The translations under genes and the position numbers were made by a program. Below the pieces are notes generated by a model that was not told where the DNA came from, searched no databases, and was given only the letters and a program-made list of their open reading frames with translations. A stretch of DNA of 64,000 nucleotides from Paracoccus nototheniae (GTDB lineage: Bacteria; Pseudomonadota; Alphaproteobacteria; Rhodobacterales; Rhodobacteraceae): the NCBI RefSeq assembly GCF_004335005.1, contig NZ_RQRT01000002.1, positions 124,001 to 188,000 on the forward strand. Reading direction: 5' to 3'. Of this stretch, positions 53,858-62,664 are shown one piece after another; position 1 is the stretch's first letter, and each line of letters opens with the position of its first letter.

Positions 53858-54409
53858 ATGACCAGAGGCCTGACGCGGCACATCGTGCTGATCGGAATGA
53901 TGGGGGCGGGCAAGACGGCCATCGGGTCGGAACTGGCCCGGCGACTGCGCGTGCCCTTTACCGATTCCGATGCCGAGATCGAGGCTGCGGCTGCCATGTC
54001 GATCAGCGAGATCTTTGCCCGCGACGGCGAGGCGTTCTTTCGCGCCCGCGAATCGCAGGTGCTGGGGCGCCTGCTGGCGGGGGCGCCGGGCGTCATCTCG
54101 ACCGGCGGCGGCGCGTGGATGAGCGCGGGAAACCGTGACATGATCGGGGCGCGCGGCCTGTCCGTCTGGCTGAACTGCGCGCCCGAATTGCTGTGGCAAC
54201 GCGTCCGCCAGCGCCCGACCCGGCCCCTGCTGCAGACCGCCGACCCCAAGGGCACGCTGCTGCGCCTGCTGGCCGAACGCAGCCCCGTCTATGCGCAGGC
54301 CGGGCTGGAATTCCTGTCGCAGGCGGGCGACAGCATCGAGATGTCGACCACCCGCCTGATCGCCGCCCTGCAGGCTGCGGCCCCCGATCTGATCAAGGAA
54401 CCCTCATGA
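53858..54409 (+). CDS. aroK: Shikimate kinase
   Basis: The 183-residue kinase has the P-loop GMMGAGKT (13-20), the shikimate-binding Asp in DSDAEIE, the lid Arg region (RQRPTRPLL) and STGGG, the adenine/shikimate motif. GGGGAGA precedes the ATG. It makes shikimate 3-phosphate. Its last 4 bases overlap aroB (ATGA), the usual aroKB pair. Confidence 0.96.
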   Translation: MTRGLTRHIVLIGMMGAGKTAIGSELARRLRVPFTDSDAEIEAAAAMSISEIFARDGEAFFRARESQVLGRLLAGAPGVISTGGGAWMSAGNRDMIGARGLSVWLNCAPELLWQRVRQRPTRPLLQTADPKGTLLRLLAERSPVYAQAGLEFLSQAGDSIEMSTTRLIAALQAAAPDLIKEPS

Positions 54410-55524
54410 CCGATCCTGTCCCCGATCCTGTGACCGTTCACGTGCCCTTGGGCGATCGTGCCTATGATGTCCGCATCGGTGCGGGGCTGCTGGATCAGGC
54501 GGGCGATCTGATCGCGCCGCTGCTGGCCCGGCCCCGCGCGGTCATCGTGACCGATGCGACGGTCGCCGCCCTGCATCTGGCGCCCCTGCAGGCCGCCTTG
54601 CGCGCGCAGGGCATCGCCAGCGAGGCGCTGATCCTGCCCGCGGGCGAGGGCACGAAAAGCTGGCCGCATCTGACCGCCTGCGTGGACTGGTTGCTGGACC
54701 AGCAGGTCGAACGCCGCGACGTGGTGCTGGCGCTTGGCGGCGGGGTGATCGGCGATCTGGTGGGTTTCGCCGCCGCCATCCTGCGGCGCGGCGTGCGCTT
54801 TGTGCAGCTGCCCACGACGCTGCTGGCGCAGGTCGACAGCAGCGTCGGCGGCAAGACCGGGATCAACAGCCGCCATGGCAAGAACCTGGTCGGCGCCTTT
54901 CATCAGCCCGCGCTGGTGCTGGCCGACACGCTGGTGCTGGAAACGCTGGCGCCCCGCGACTTTCTGGCGGGCTATGGCGAGGTGGTGAAATACGGCCTGC
55001 TGGGCGATGCGGAATTTTTTGACTGGCTGGAACAGAACGGACCCGATCTGCAGGCCGATCCGGCGCGGCGTCAGCAGGCTGTGGCCCATGCCGTCGCGAT
55101 GAAGGCCGGGATCGTCACCCGCGACGAGACCGAGCAGGGCGAGCGCGCGCTGCTGAATCTGGGCCATACCTTCGGCCATGCGCTGGAGGCCGCGACCGGC
55201 TATTCCGACCGCCTGCTGCATGGCGAGGGGGTGGCGATCGGCTGTGCGCTGGCCTTTGATCTGTCCGCCCGGATGGGTCTGTGCGCGCAAGAGGATCCAA
55301 GCCGCGTCCATGCTCATCTGGCCCGGATGGGCATGCCCGCGCGCCTGTCCGACATTCCCAGCGACCTGCCCGATGATGCGGCGCTGATCGGGCTGATGGG
55401 GCAGGACAAGAAGGTCGTGGACGGTCAGCTGCGCTTCGTGCTGGCGCGCGGCATCGGCGCGGCCTTTGTCAGCGACGCGGTGGAAAAACCGTTGCTGGAG
55501 GCGGTTCTGCGCGACGCTCGCTAA
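54406..55524 (+). CDS. aroB: 3-dehydroquinate synthase
   Basis: The 372-residue enzyme has the NAD-binding PAGEGTKSW, GGGVIGDLVGFAAA, the active-site LPTTLLAQVDSSVGGKTGIN with its lysines, and the zinc ligands in GYGEVVKYG and LNLGHTFGHALEA, plus HGEGVAIG. It converts DAHP to 3-dehydroquinate, feeding the shikimate pathway. It is coupled to aroK upstream and is ended by a GC-rich hairpin before the convergent dehydrogenase gene. Confidence 0.96.
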   Translation: MTDPVPDPVTVHVPLGDRAYDVRIGAGLLDQAGDLIAPLLARPRAVIVTDATVAALHLAPLQAALRAQGIASEALILPAGEGTKSWPHLTACVDWLLDQQVERRDVVLALGGGVIGDLVGFAAAILRRGVRFVQLPTTLLAQVDSSVGGKTGINSRHGKNLVGAFHQPALVLADTLVLETLAPRDFLAGYGEVVKYGLLGDAEFFDWLEQNGPDLQADPARRQQAVAHAVAMKAGIVTRDETEQGERALLNLGHTFGHALEAATGYSDRLLHGEGVAIGCALAFDLSARMGLCAQEDPSRVHAHLARMGMPARLSDIPSDLPDDAALIGLMGQDKKVVDGQLRFVLARGIGAAFVSDAVEKPLLEAVLRDAR

Positions 55525-55547
55525 AGGGGCGCTAAGGGGGGACAAAG

Positions 55548-55580
55548 CCCGCCCGCCCCCCATCGTGGGGGCCGGGCGGG
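55548..55580. terminator. GC-rich hairpin between aroB and the dehydrogenase
   Basis: CCCGCCCG-CCCCC pairs with GGGGG-c-CGGGCGGG around a short loop, giving a long, very stable stem between two convergent genes. No T run follows, so the terminator function is presumed from position and stability. Confidence 0.6.
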
Positions 55581-55607
55581 TGGGCTGTCGCCGTTCCAGC
55601 CCCGGCC

Positions 55608-56654
55608 TCAGGCGGCGCGACGACCGCTTAGCATCGTCCGCACCATCTCATCCGCGATGGCCGCAGGAGCCTGGCCCGCCTCGCGGGCGGTGGTCAGCAT
55701 CTGGGATACGCGTGCGGCGATGGCGGTCAGGCGTTCCAGCCGCCAGGCGTCGGGCTTGCCGTGGATCTCGCTGGCGACGCTGATGATGCCACCGGCATTG
55801 ACCACATAATCGGGCAGATAGGTGATGCCTGCCGCTTCCAGCCGCAGGGCCAGCGCGTCATCGGCCAGCTGGTTGTTGGCCGCACCACAGACGAGGCTGG
55901 CCGACAACTCGCCCACCGTCCGTTCGGTCAGGATGCCGCCCAGGGCGCAGGGGGCGAAAATCTCGATCTGCTGGTCGAAGACGGCATCGGGGGCGCAGAC
56001 CACGGCGCCAAGCCGGGTCATCGCATCCTTCAGCGCCGCCGCATGGATATCGGTCACGATCAGCCGCGCCCCGGCCTTGGCCAGCTTTTCGGCCAGCGAC
56101 AGGCCGACATGGCCCAGACCCTGCACCAGCACCCGGCGACCGGTCAGATCCTCGGTCCCGAAGACATGGCCCGATCCCACGCGCAGACAGCGAAACACCC
56201 CTTCGGCCGTCCAGGGCGAGGGATCGCCCGACGCCCCCGACAGACCCACCGCAAAACGGGTCCGCTCTGCCGCAAAGGCCATGTCGGCAGGCGAGATGCC
56301 GACATCCTCGGCGGTCCAATAGGTGCCCGCCAGCGTCTCGACCGCCTCGCCAAAGGCGCGCATCATGTCGGGCGTCTTGTCGGTGCGCGCATCGCCAAAG
56401 ATCACCGCCTTGCCGCCGCCCAGACCCAGATCGGCCATCGCATTCTTGTGCGTCATCCCACGCGCCAGCCGCGTCACGTCATGGATCGCCTGATCGTCAT
56501 TGTCATAGGCCCACATGCGGCAGCCGCCCGCCGCCGGCCCCAGCACGGTCGAATGCAGGCAGATCAGCGCCCGCAGCCCGTGGCGCGGCGCTTCGGCCAG
56601 CACCAGACGCTCGTACCCTTCGGGGGCGGTCAGATCGGTCAGTGTCACGGACAT
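55608..56654 (-). CDS. Leucine/valine/phenylalanine-type dehydrogenase
   Basis: The 348-residue NAD-dependent amino acid dehydrogenase has the catalytic region STVLGPAAGGCRMWAY and THKNAMADLGLGGGKAVIFG, with two essential lysines, and a Rossmann domain with VLVQGLGHVGLSLAEKLAKA. The family deaminates branched-chain or aromatic amino acids to 2-oxo acids, and the sequence best fits the leucine dehydrogenase side. AGGAA precedes the ATG at 56654; the longer frame to 56777 is not family-like. Confidence 0.9.
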   Translation of the reverse strand: MSVTLTDLTAPEGYERLVLAEAPRHGLRALICLHSTVLGPAAGGCRMWAYDNDDQAIHDVTRLARGMTHKNAMADLGLGGGKAVIFGDARTDKTPDMMRAFGEAVETLAGTYWTAEDVGISPADMAFAAERTRFAVGLSGASGDPSPWTAEGVFRCLRVGSGHVFGTEDLTGRRVLVQGLGHVGLSLAEKLAKAGARLIVTDIHAAALKDAMTRLGAVVCAPDAVFDQQIEIFAPCALGGILTERTVGELSASLVCGAANNQLADDALALRLEAAGITYLPDYVVNAGGIISVASEIHGKPDAWRLERLTAIAARVSQMLTTAREAGQAPAAIADEMVRTMLSGRRAA

Positions 56655-56897
56655 CGGCAGCCATTCCTGTCGCAGCGGGGCACAGGGGATCCTGCGCAAA
56701 ACCGGCGTCAGTAAGCGCCGTTTGGGCAGGATTGCAAGCGTTGCGCCATTGCGGCCCGCTTTGGCCCGACGACGCAACTTGCGCGCCTGTCGCGGCCATC
56801 CCGGCGCAAGATTGCATCGCCGGGGGCTTGATGTGGACAGGGGCGACCCAAAGGCCGCCCCTTCATGATTCGCGGCTGGCGGATCGAACCGCCCCGA

Positions 56898-57404
56898 TCA
56901 GAACGGGATTTCGTCGTCGTAATCGGCCCGGCCGCCCCCGCCGCCCTGACCGCCGCCCGACGATGCACCGCCACCGCTGCGACCCGAGGGCGCGCCCTGA
57001 TTGTAATCCTCATATCCGCCGCCCTGCGAACCGCCACCCTGACCGCCGCCGCTGCGGCCATCCAGCAAGGTCAGTTCGCCGCGATAGGGGCGCAGCACGA
57101 CTTCGGTCGAATAGCGGTCCTGACCGGACTGGTCCTGCCATTTTCGGGTCTCCAGCTGGCCCTCGACATAGACCTTGCTGCCCTTCTTCAGATATTGCTC
57201 GGCGATCCGGCCCAGAGGCTCGGAAAAGATCGCGACCGAATGCCACTGGGTGCGTTCCTGCCGTTCGCCGCTGTTCTTGTCCTTCCAGGTTTCCGAGGTG
57301 GCGATGCGCAGGTTCACGACCTTGCCGCCATTGGGAAAGCTGCGCACCTCGGGGTCCTGCCCAAGATTGCCGACGATGATGACCTTGTTGACGCTGCCTG
57401 CCAT
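56898..57404 (-). CDS. ssb: Single-stranded DNA-binding protein
   Basis: The 168-residue protein has an N-terminal OB fold (about 5-110, [32 protein letters not shown]), a Gly/Ser/Gln-rich linker and the acidic tip DYDDEIPF that docks partner proteins. It coats single-stranded DNA in replication and repair. The 255 bases before it separate it from the divergent lytic transglycosylase gene; that stretch has short inverted repeats (GTCCTT/AAGGAC near 57503-57520) but no called RNA. Confidence 0.96.
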   Translation of the reverse strand: MAGSVNKVIIVGNLGQDPEVRSFPNGGKVVNLRIATSETWKDKNSGERQERTQWHSVAIFSEPLGRIAEQYLKKGSKVYVEGQLETRKWQDQSGQDRYSTEVVLRPYRGELTLLDGRSGGGQGGGSQGGGYEDYNQGAPSGRSGGGASSGGGQGGGGGRADYDDEIPF

Positions 57405-57659
57405 GAGGGGATTCCTTGATATGGATCTTGGATCTTTGATTGCTTCTCGGTGGACCGGGCGTAAGCATCACCCGTTTGGCTGGGGTCTAGCCCGGACCGG
57501 TCCTTCCTCGCAAGGACTAGCGGACCCCGGAGTCGCAGGATGTCGCCCATCGTCTCCATCCCTGCCCACGCGCTGTCTGGATCGAGCGGCGTTTTACTGT
57601 ATAGTCCGGTTCAAAAGCGGCCCCAAGGCCGATGCGGACAAGAACGAGGGCGGAGAGAC

Positions 57660-58280
57660 ATGCGGCCAAGCCAATCCCTGAAAGCGGCGCTTTGCGCAGC
57701 CCTGATCACCATGATCGCCCTGCCGGTTCAGGCGCAGGGGCTGCGCCTGTCGGGCGCCTCCAGCAAATCGCGCGCGGAACAATTTGCCCGCCAGACCCGG
57801 CTGATGGATTCGCGCCTGTCGACGCAATACCAATCGTCCAGCCGCCTGCAGCCCGGCGGCGCCGACCGCGAGGTCGCGCTGGAGGTGGTTCCGAACATTC
57901 CCCGCTATACCGGACGGCGCAGCGAATATTTGCCCCACGCCCGGCAGGCCGCACAGCGTCATGGCATCCCCGAGGATCTGTTCCTGCGCCTCGTCCAGCA
58001 GGAATCCGGCTGGAACCCCAATGCCCGCTCGCATAAGGGCGCGATGGGTCTGGCGCAGCTAATGCCGGGCACGGCGGCCAAGCTGGGCGTGAACCCCACC
58101 GATCCGCTGCAAAATCTGGATGGCGGGGCGCGCTATCTGCGGATGATGTACAATCAGTTCGGGAACTGGACGCTGGCTTTGGCGGCCTACAACGCCGGGC
58201 CGGGCGCGGTGCAAAAGCACAACGGCATCCCCCCGTACCGCGAGACGCGGAACTATGTCCGCATCATCGCCGGCGGCTGA
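57660..58280 (+). CDS. Lytic transglycosylase (SLT family)
   Basis: The 206-residue periplasmic enzyme has a signal peptide (about 1-26, ending VQAQ). A C-terminal SLT lysozyme-like domain carries the catalytic Glu in [20 protein letters not shown], followed by [17 protein letters not shown] and [13 protein letters not shown]. It cleaves peptidoglycan glycan strands with formation of 1,6-anhydro ends. The first 80 residues are a Ser/Arg-rich linker. TATAGT about 60 bases upstream could be the -10 of its promoter. Confidence 0.92.
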   Translation: MRPSQSLKAALCAALITMIALPVQAQGLRLSGASSKSRAEQFARQTRLMDSRLSTQYQSSSRLQPGGADREVALEVVPNIPRYTGRRSEYLPHARQAAQRHGIPEDLFLRLVQQESGWNPNARSHKGAMGLAQLMPGTAAKLGVNPTDPLQNLDGGARYLRMMYNQFGNWTLALAAYNAGPGAVQKHNGIPPYRETRNYVRIIAGG

Positions 58281-58328
58281 CCGACCGCACGGACCGGACG
58301 GATAGCCCGCTCGGTCCCGGCTTCAGGC

Positions 58329-58793
58329 TCAGCTGCGCAGGCCGGTCCGCTTCAGCAACCCCTTGCGCCGCGCCTCGTAATAATAGCCGCGCGAATACCA
58401 CATGATGGCCGCATCCGGGTCGCCCTCGGCGACCAGCCAGGCGCCGCGCAGATAGCGGACGCCATAGCGCAGGTTCGTATCGGCATCCAGCAACCCACCG
58501 TCCGGCCCGCGATAGCCCATGGTCCGCGCGGTCTGTGGCGCGATCTGCATCAGCCCGTGATAGACGCCATTGCGCGCCTCGGGACGGTGGCTGGATTCGC
58601 GCAGCACGACCCGCTGCACCAGCGACGAAGGCACCCCATAGTGGCGCGCCCAGAAATTGATCCGCTGCCGGATATAGGGCGTCTCATTGGGATAAAGCCC
58701 CGATCCGCCGATCCGGCCGTCACCGCTGCGACCGCCACCCCCGCCGCAGGCCGCCAGCGCCAGAACGCCCAGCAGCAGACCGCGCCGGCCCAG
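58329..58793 (-). CDS. Lytic transglycosylase-like lipoprotein
   Basis: The core reads as a lipoprotein signal (LGRRGLLLGVLALAACGG, lipobox Cys) followed by a Gly-rich spacer and an SLT-like domain with catalytic Glu (RVVLRESSHRPEARNGVYHG), MQIAPQTARTMGY and the C-terminal IMWYSRGYYYEARRKGLLKR. It should act at the outer or inner membrane on peptidoglycan. The start is uncertain. ATG 58910 or GTG 58892 would put about 30-40 residues from an intergenic repeat before the signal. CTG 58793, 6 bases after AGGA, gives a normal signal, and I prefer it. It lies downstream of lpdA on the same strand and may be coexpressed. Confidence 0.75.
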   Translation of the reverse strand: MGRRGLLLGVLALAACGGGGGRSGDGRIGGSGLYPNETPYIRQRINFWARHYGVPSSLVQRVVLRESSHRPEARNGVYHGLMQIAPQTARTMGYRGPDGGLLDADTNLRYGVRYLRGAWLVAEGDPDAAIMWYSRGYYYEARRKGLLKRTGLRS

Positions 58794-58795
58794 CT

Positions 58796-58858
58796 TCGGT
58801 CCTGAAATATCCTGGGGGGTGAGGCGCGCTAGCGCCGAGGGGGGCAAGGCCCCCCTTT
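58796..58858 (+). repeat. Intergenic repeat, copy D, with hairpins
   Basis: GAAATATCC and a GGGGGG run (58804-58819), then a GGCGC/GCGCC dyad (58823-58836) and an AGGGGGGC-AAG-GCCCCCCT hairpin (58838-58856) resemble the other copies in order and content. This one is read from the plus strand and runs into the 5' side of the lipoprotein gene. Confidence 0.6.
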
Positions 58859-58902
58859 CTGCCCCGACCGGTCCTGGTCCCGCCCGGCTCACCCCGCCAG
58901 GA

Positions 58903-60291
58903 TCAGGCATGGATCGCGCCGCCGCCACAGGCCAGCGCCGCTTCACGCACCGCTTCCGATACGGTCGGATGCGCATGGCAGGTCAAAGCCAGATCCTCGG
59001 CCGAGGCGCCGAATTCCATTGCTACGCAGACCTCGTGGATCAGATCGCCGGCCGAGGGGCCGATGATGTGGCAGCCCAGAATGCGGTCGGTTTCCGCATC
59101 GGCGATCAGCTTGACGAAGCCCTCGCCCTGAAACTGCGCCTTGGCGCGGGCATTGCCCATGAAGGGGAACTTGCCGATCTTGATCTTGCGCCCGCCATCT
59201 TTCGCCTGCTCTTCGGTCAGGCCGACATTGGCGACCTCCGGGGTGGTATAGATGACGCCGGGGATGACGCCGTAATTCACATGGCCATGCTTGCCCGCGA
59301 TGACCTCGGCCACCGCCATCCCCTCGTCTTCTGCCTTATGGGCCAGCATCGGGCCGGGCACCGCATCGCCGATCGCGTAGACGCCCTTGACCGAGGTCGC
59401 CCAATGACTGTCGACCTTGACGAAGCCGCGATCGGTCATGGCGACGCCAAGCGCATCAAGGCCCAGCCCCTCGACGTGCGGACGACGCCCGGTCGAGACC
59501 AGCACCACATCGGCGGTGATGGTCTGTTCGCTGTCGTCCTTTTTCATCTTGTAGCTGACCGTTGCCTGACCGTCGGTCACGCTGGCCGACTGCACGGCGG
59601 CGCCCATCACAAAGGTCATGCCCTGCTTGACCAGCATCTTCTGGAACTGCTTTTGCACCTCGGCGTCCATGCCGGGGGTGATCACGTCCAGATATTCGAC
59701 CACCGTGACCTCGGCGCCCAAGCGCGCATAGACCGAGCCCAGTTCCAGCCCGATCACGCCCGCCCCGATGACGACCATGGATTTGGGGATCGCGGCCAGC
59801 GCCAGCGCGCCGGTCGAATCGACGATCGTGCCTGCGGCATTGTCGACCTCGACCCCTTTCAGGGGGCTGGGGGACGAGCCGGTGGCGATGACGATATTCT
59901 TCGCCTCGTGGACAGTGTCACCGACCTTGACCTTGCCGGCCTCGGGGATGCTGGCCCAGCCCTTGATCCAGTCGATCTTGTTCTTCTTGAACAGGAATTC
60001 GATGCCCTTGGTGTTGCCCAGAACCGTCTCGGCCTTGTAGCTTTGCATCTTGGTCCAGTCGACATCGACATGGGCGTTCATCAGGCCCATCTTTTCGAAA
60101 TTCTCATGCGCCTCGTGCAGCATGTGGCTGGCATGCAGCAACGCCTTGGAGGGGATGCAGCCTACATTGAGGCAGGTGCCGCCAAGCGCCTCGCGGCCCT
60201 CGACCACGCCGACCTTGAGGCCCAGCTGGGCGGCGCGGATGGCACAGACATAGCCGCCGGGTCCGGCGCCGATGACGATCAGATCATACAT
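58903..60291 (-). CDS. lpdA: Dihydrolipoyl dehydrogenase (E3)
   Basis: The 462-residue flavoprotein has the FAD site [18 protein letters not shown], the redox-active Cys40-Cys45 ([16 protein letters not shown]), a second nucleotide site [20 protein letters not shown] and the catalytic His-Glu at the C-terminus ([15 protein letters not shown]). It reoxidises dihydrolipoyl groups with NAD. It lies downstream of sucB on the same strand, with two small genes between, so it serves the 2-oxoglutarate dehydrogenase complex and probably other lipoyl complexes. Confidence 0.96.
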   Translation of the reverse strand: MYDLIVIGAGPGGYVCAIRAAQLGLKVGVVEGREALGGTCLNVGCIPSKALLHASHMLHEAHENFEKMGLMNAHVDVDWTKMQSYKAETVLGNTKGIEFLFKKNKIDWIKGWASIPEAGKVKVGDTVHEAKNIVIATGSSPSPLKGVEVDNAAGTIVDSTGALALAAIPKSMVVIGAGVIGLELGSVYARLGAEVTVVEYLDVITPGMDAEVQKQFQKMLVKQGMTFVMGAAVQSASVTDGQATVSYKMKKDDSEQTITADVVLVSTGRRPHVEGLGLDALGVAMTDRGFVKVDSHWATSVKGVYAIGDAVPGPMLAHKAEDEGMAVAEVIAGKHGHVNYGVIPGVIYTTPEVANVGLTEEQAKDGGRKIKIGKFPFMGNARAKAQFQGEGFVKLIADAETDRILGCHIIGPSAGDLIHEVCVAMEFGASAEDLALTCHAHPTVSEAVREAALACGGGAIHA

Positions 60292-60317
60292 GTGAATTCC
60301 TTTCTTCGGCCGCCGGA

Positions 60318-60370
60318 CCGGGGGCTTCGCGCCCCCGGACCCCCGCGGGATATTTGGTCCAAGATGAAAT
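60318..60370 (-). repeat. Intergenic repeat, copy C, with GC hairpin
   Basis: On the minus strand TTTCATCTTGG, three bases, AAATATCCCGCGGGGG (60341-60370) begins at the stop codon of the MAPEG gene. A CCGGGGGC/GCCCCCGG hairpin (60318-60338) follows before lpdA. Order and position match copy A. Confidence 0.75.
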
Positions 60371-60765
60371 CAGAAGAGACTGGCCAGGATCATCACCACC
60401 GTTGCCGTAAAGCCCACGAGCCAGATGATCGAGCGGCCCGGCACCCATCCCCGCAGATAGGCGGGAACATAGAGAATGCGGGCGGCGAGATAGATCCACG
60501 CGCAGGCCGCGGTCAGGGTCGAACCGGCCTCGCCGAGCGTCACCACGACCACGGCGAGGGTGAACAGGGTCAGCCCTTCGAAATGGTTGGCGACGGCGCG
60601 CTGCATGCGGCCCGCCATGCCGGGCAGGGGGCCCGCGACGGTGTCGCGTGGACCCATTGCCGCGCGGCGACCGACCTGACGTTGGGCCAGAACCGAGAAC
60701 CCCGCCAGCTGTGCGGTCTGCAGAAGCCCCGCGAGGGCGAGGACGGTGATCTCGGGCGAGGCCAT
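60370..60765 (-). CDS. MAPEG-family membrane protein
   Basis: The 131-residue protein has four membrane helices with the MAPEG pattern: a first helix near 5-25, the segment RMQRAVANHFEGLTLFTLAV with the conserved Asn-His-x-Glu, and ARILYVPAYLRGW. Relatives bind glutathione or lipid hydroperoxides, but bacterial members beside 2-oxoglutarate dehydrogenase genes are uncharacterised. Its start is 1 base from the end of the preceding small gene, so it is in the sucB-lpdA operon. Confidence 0.88.
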   Translation of the reverse strand: MASPEITVLALAGLLQTAQLAGFSVLAQRQVGRRAAMGPRDTVAGPLPGMAGRMQRAVANHFEGLTLFTLAVVVVTLGEAGSTLTAACAWIYLAARILYVPAYLRGWVPGRSIIWLVGFTATVVMILASLF

Positions 60766-60766
60766 G

Positions 60767-61021
60767 TCAGGCGGTTTCCAGAAAATGGCTGTCGGTGGCC
60801 GTCACACCGGCCTGCGCGCTGAAGGTGGCGGCGGCGCCCTGCAGATAGTCGCGGGCGGCCCTGGGATTGGCGATCTGGAACAGCGCCCAGGACTGGCTGT
60901 CACCCTCGCGCCACAGCTGCAGCAGCGTCATGCCGTTGCGGCCACGATCTTCGGCATCCTCGTCGAAGGCGCGGCGGAACAGGGCGGGGTCGGCATGGGT
61001 ATAGCGGACGATCAGCTGCAT
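60767..61021 (-). CDS. 84-residue protein, possibly a ferredoxin-like fold
   Basis: The protein opens with MQLIVRYTHADPALFRRAFDE and ends TDSHFLETA. Alternating strands and helices (MTLLQLWREGD, SWALFQIANPRAARDYL) suggest a small alpha-beta, monooxygenase-like fold, but no active-site residue pattern was identified. ATG 61021 is chosen because the longer frame to 61096 adds a Pro/Gly-rich stretch from the spacer. It lies between sucB and the MAPEG gene and is likely in their operon. Function unknown. Confidence 0.7.
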   Translation of the reverse strand: MQLIVRYTHADPALFRRAFDEDAEDRGRNGMTLLQLWREGDSQSWALFQIANPRAARDYLQGAAATFSAQAGVTATDSHFLETA

Positions 61022-61127
61022 GGTCAGGCTCCGGACGGGTGGTGGCCCTGATGGGGGTCCGGGGCCCCTTGCGGGGCCGCCGGGTGAGGGATGCACGGGG
61101 GGCCGCGGCTGGCCGCCCCCGGTCGGA

Positions 61128-62660
61128 TCAGAGATCCATCAGCAGGCGGCGCGGATCTTCCAGCGCTTCCTTGACGCGGACGAGGAAGGTGACCGCGCCC
61201 TTGCCGTCGACGACGCGGTGGTCATAGGACAGCGCCAGATACATCATCGGGCGGATCACGATCTGACCGCCGACGACGACCGGGCGTTCCTGGATCTTGT
61301 GCATGCCCAGAATGCCCGATTGCGGGGGATTCAGAATGGGCGAGGACATCAGCGAGCCGTAGACCCCGCCGTTCGAGATGGTGAAGGTGCCGCCCTGCAT
61401 CTCGGCCATGGACAGCTTGCCGTCGCGGCCTTTCAGGCCAAGCGCGCCGATTTCCTTTTCGATCTCGGCAAAGCTTTTCTGATCGGCATCGCGCACGACC
61501 GGAACCACCAGACCCGAGGGCGTGCCGACGGCGACGCCCATATGGACGAAGTTCTTGTAGACGACATCGGTGCCGTCGATCTCGGCATTGACCTCGGGGA
61601 CCTCTTTCAGCGCATGGCAGCAGGCCTTCACGAAGAAGGACATGAAGCCCAGCTTGACCTTGTGCTTTTTCTCGAACGCATCCTTGTATTCGTTGCGCAG
61701 ACCCATGACGCCGGACATGTCGGCCTCGTTATAGGTGGTCAGCATCGCGGCGGTGTTCTGTGCGTCCTTCAGACGGCGGGCGATGGTCTGGCGCAGGCGG
61801 GTCATCTTGACACGCTCTTCGCGGCCCGCATCGTCGGCAGAGGAGGGCGCACGCGGGGCGGCGGCGGGCTTTGGCGCGCTGGCCTTGGCCACGTCTTCCT
61901 TCATGACCCGTCCGTCACGGCCCGACCCCTGTACCTGATCGCGGCTGACGCCCTTTTCGGCCATTGCCTTCTTGGCCGAGGGGGCATCCTCGACATCGGT
62001 GCGGGGCTTCATTTCCTCGGGGCCCGCGTTCTTCAGCACGATTTCCTGCGCGTCCGAGGGTTTCGCGGGCGCGGCACCGGCGGCGCCTTCGGTGATGATC
62101 GCCAGACGCGCCTTGGCATCGACGGTCGCACCCTCCTCGGCCAGGATCTCGGCCAGCACGCCTGCGGCGGGGGCGGGAACCTCGACCGAGACCTTGTCGG
62201 TCTCCAGTTCGCACAGCATCTCATCGGCCTCGACGCGGTCGCCGGGCTTCTTGAACCAGGTGGCGACGGTGGCCTCGGTCACGCTTTCGCCCAGGGCCGG
62301 AACCATCACATCCACGGATTTGCCGCTCATCTTCGTCTGTTCCTCGGTCTGTTTGGCCGCTGCTTCGGCCTTTGGTTTCTCGGCGGGTTTGTCGGCCTTG
62401 GGGGCGGGGGCCGCAGCCTCTCCGCCTTCGGTAATCTGTGCCAGCAGGGCATCGGGGCCGACCGTCTCGCCTTCGGCGGCGACGATTTCGGCCAGAATGC
62501 CTGCGGTGGGGCTGGGAACCTCGACGGTGACCTTGTCGGTCTCCAGCTCGCACAGCATTTCATCGACCTCGACCCGGTCGCCGGGCTTCTTGAACCAGGT
62601 GGCGATCGTGGCCTCGGTGACGGATTCGCCCAGAGCGGGCACACGGACTTCGGTGGTCAT
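61128..62660 (-). CDS. sucB: 2-oxoglutarate dehydrogenase E2, two lipoyl domains
   Basis: The 510-residue dihydrolipoyl succinyltransferase has two lipoyl domains, with lipoyl lysines Lys43 ([11 protein letters not shown]) and Lys156 ([11 protein letters not shown]). A peripheral-subunit-binding domain follows (about 215-255, [20 protein letters not shown]). The catalytic domain ends in the motif [12 protein letters not shown], with His481 and Asp485. Most E2 proteins of this complex have one lipoyl domain. It starts 4 bases after the sucA stop and forms succinyl-CoA with E1 and E3. Confidence 0.96.
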   Translation of the reverse strand: MTTEVRVPALGESVTEATIATWFKKPGDRVEVDEMLCELETDKVTVEVPSPTAGILAEIVAAEGETVGPDALLAQITEGGEAAAPAPKADKPAEKPKAEAAAKQTEEQTKMSGKSVDVMVPALGESVTEATVATWFKKPGDRVEADEMLCELETDKVSVEVPAPAAGVLAEILAEEGATVDAKARLAIITEGAAGAAPAKPSDAQEIVLKNAGPEEMKPRTDVEDAPSAKKAMAEKGVSRDQVQGSGRDGRVMKEDVAKASAPKPAAAPRAPSSADDAGREERVKMTRLRQTIARRLKDAQNTAAMLTTYNEADMSGVMGLRNEYKDAFEKKHKVKLGFMSFFVKACCHALKEVPEVNAEIDGTDVVYKNFVHMGVAVGTPSGLVVPVVRDADQKSFAEIEKEIGALGLKGRDGKLSMAEMQGGTFTISNGGVYGSLMSSPILNPPQSGILGMHKIQERPVVVGGQIVIRPMMYLALSYDHRVVDGKGAVTFLVRVKEALEDPRRLLMDL

Positions 62661-62664
62661 CGGA

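Noticed and set aside
57405..57659. Possible structured RNA between ssb and the lytic transglycosylase
   Set aside because: Only short dyads are visible; no tRNA, riboswitch or other known RNA pattern can be supported.
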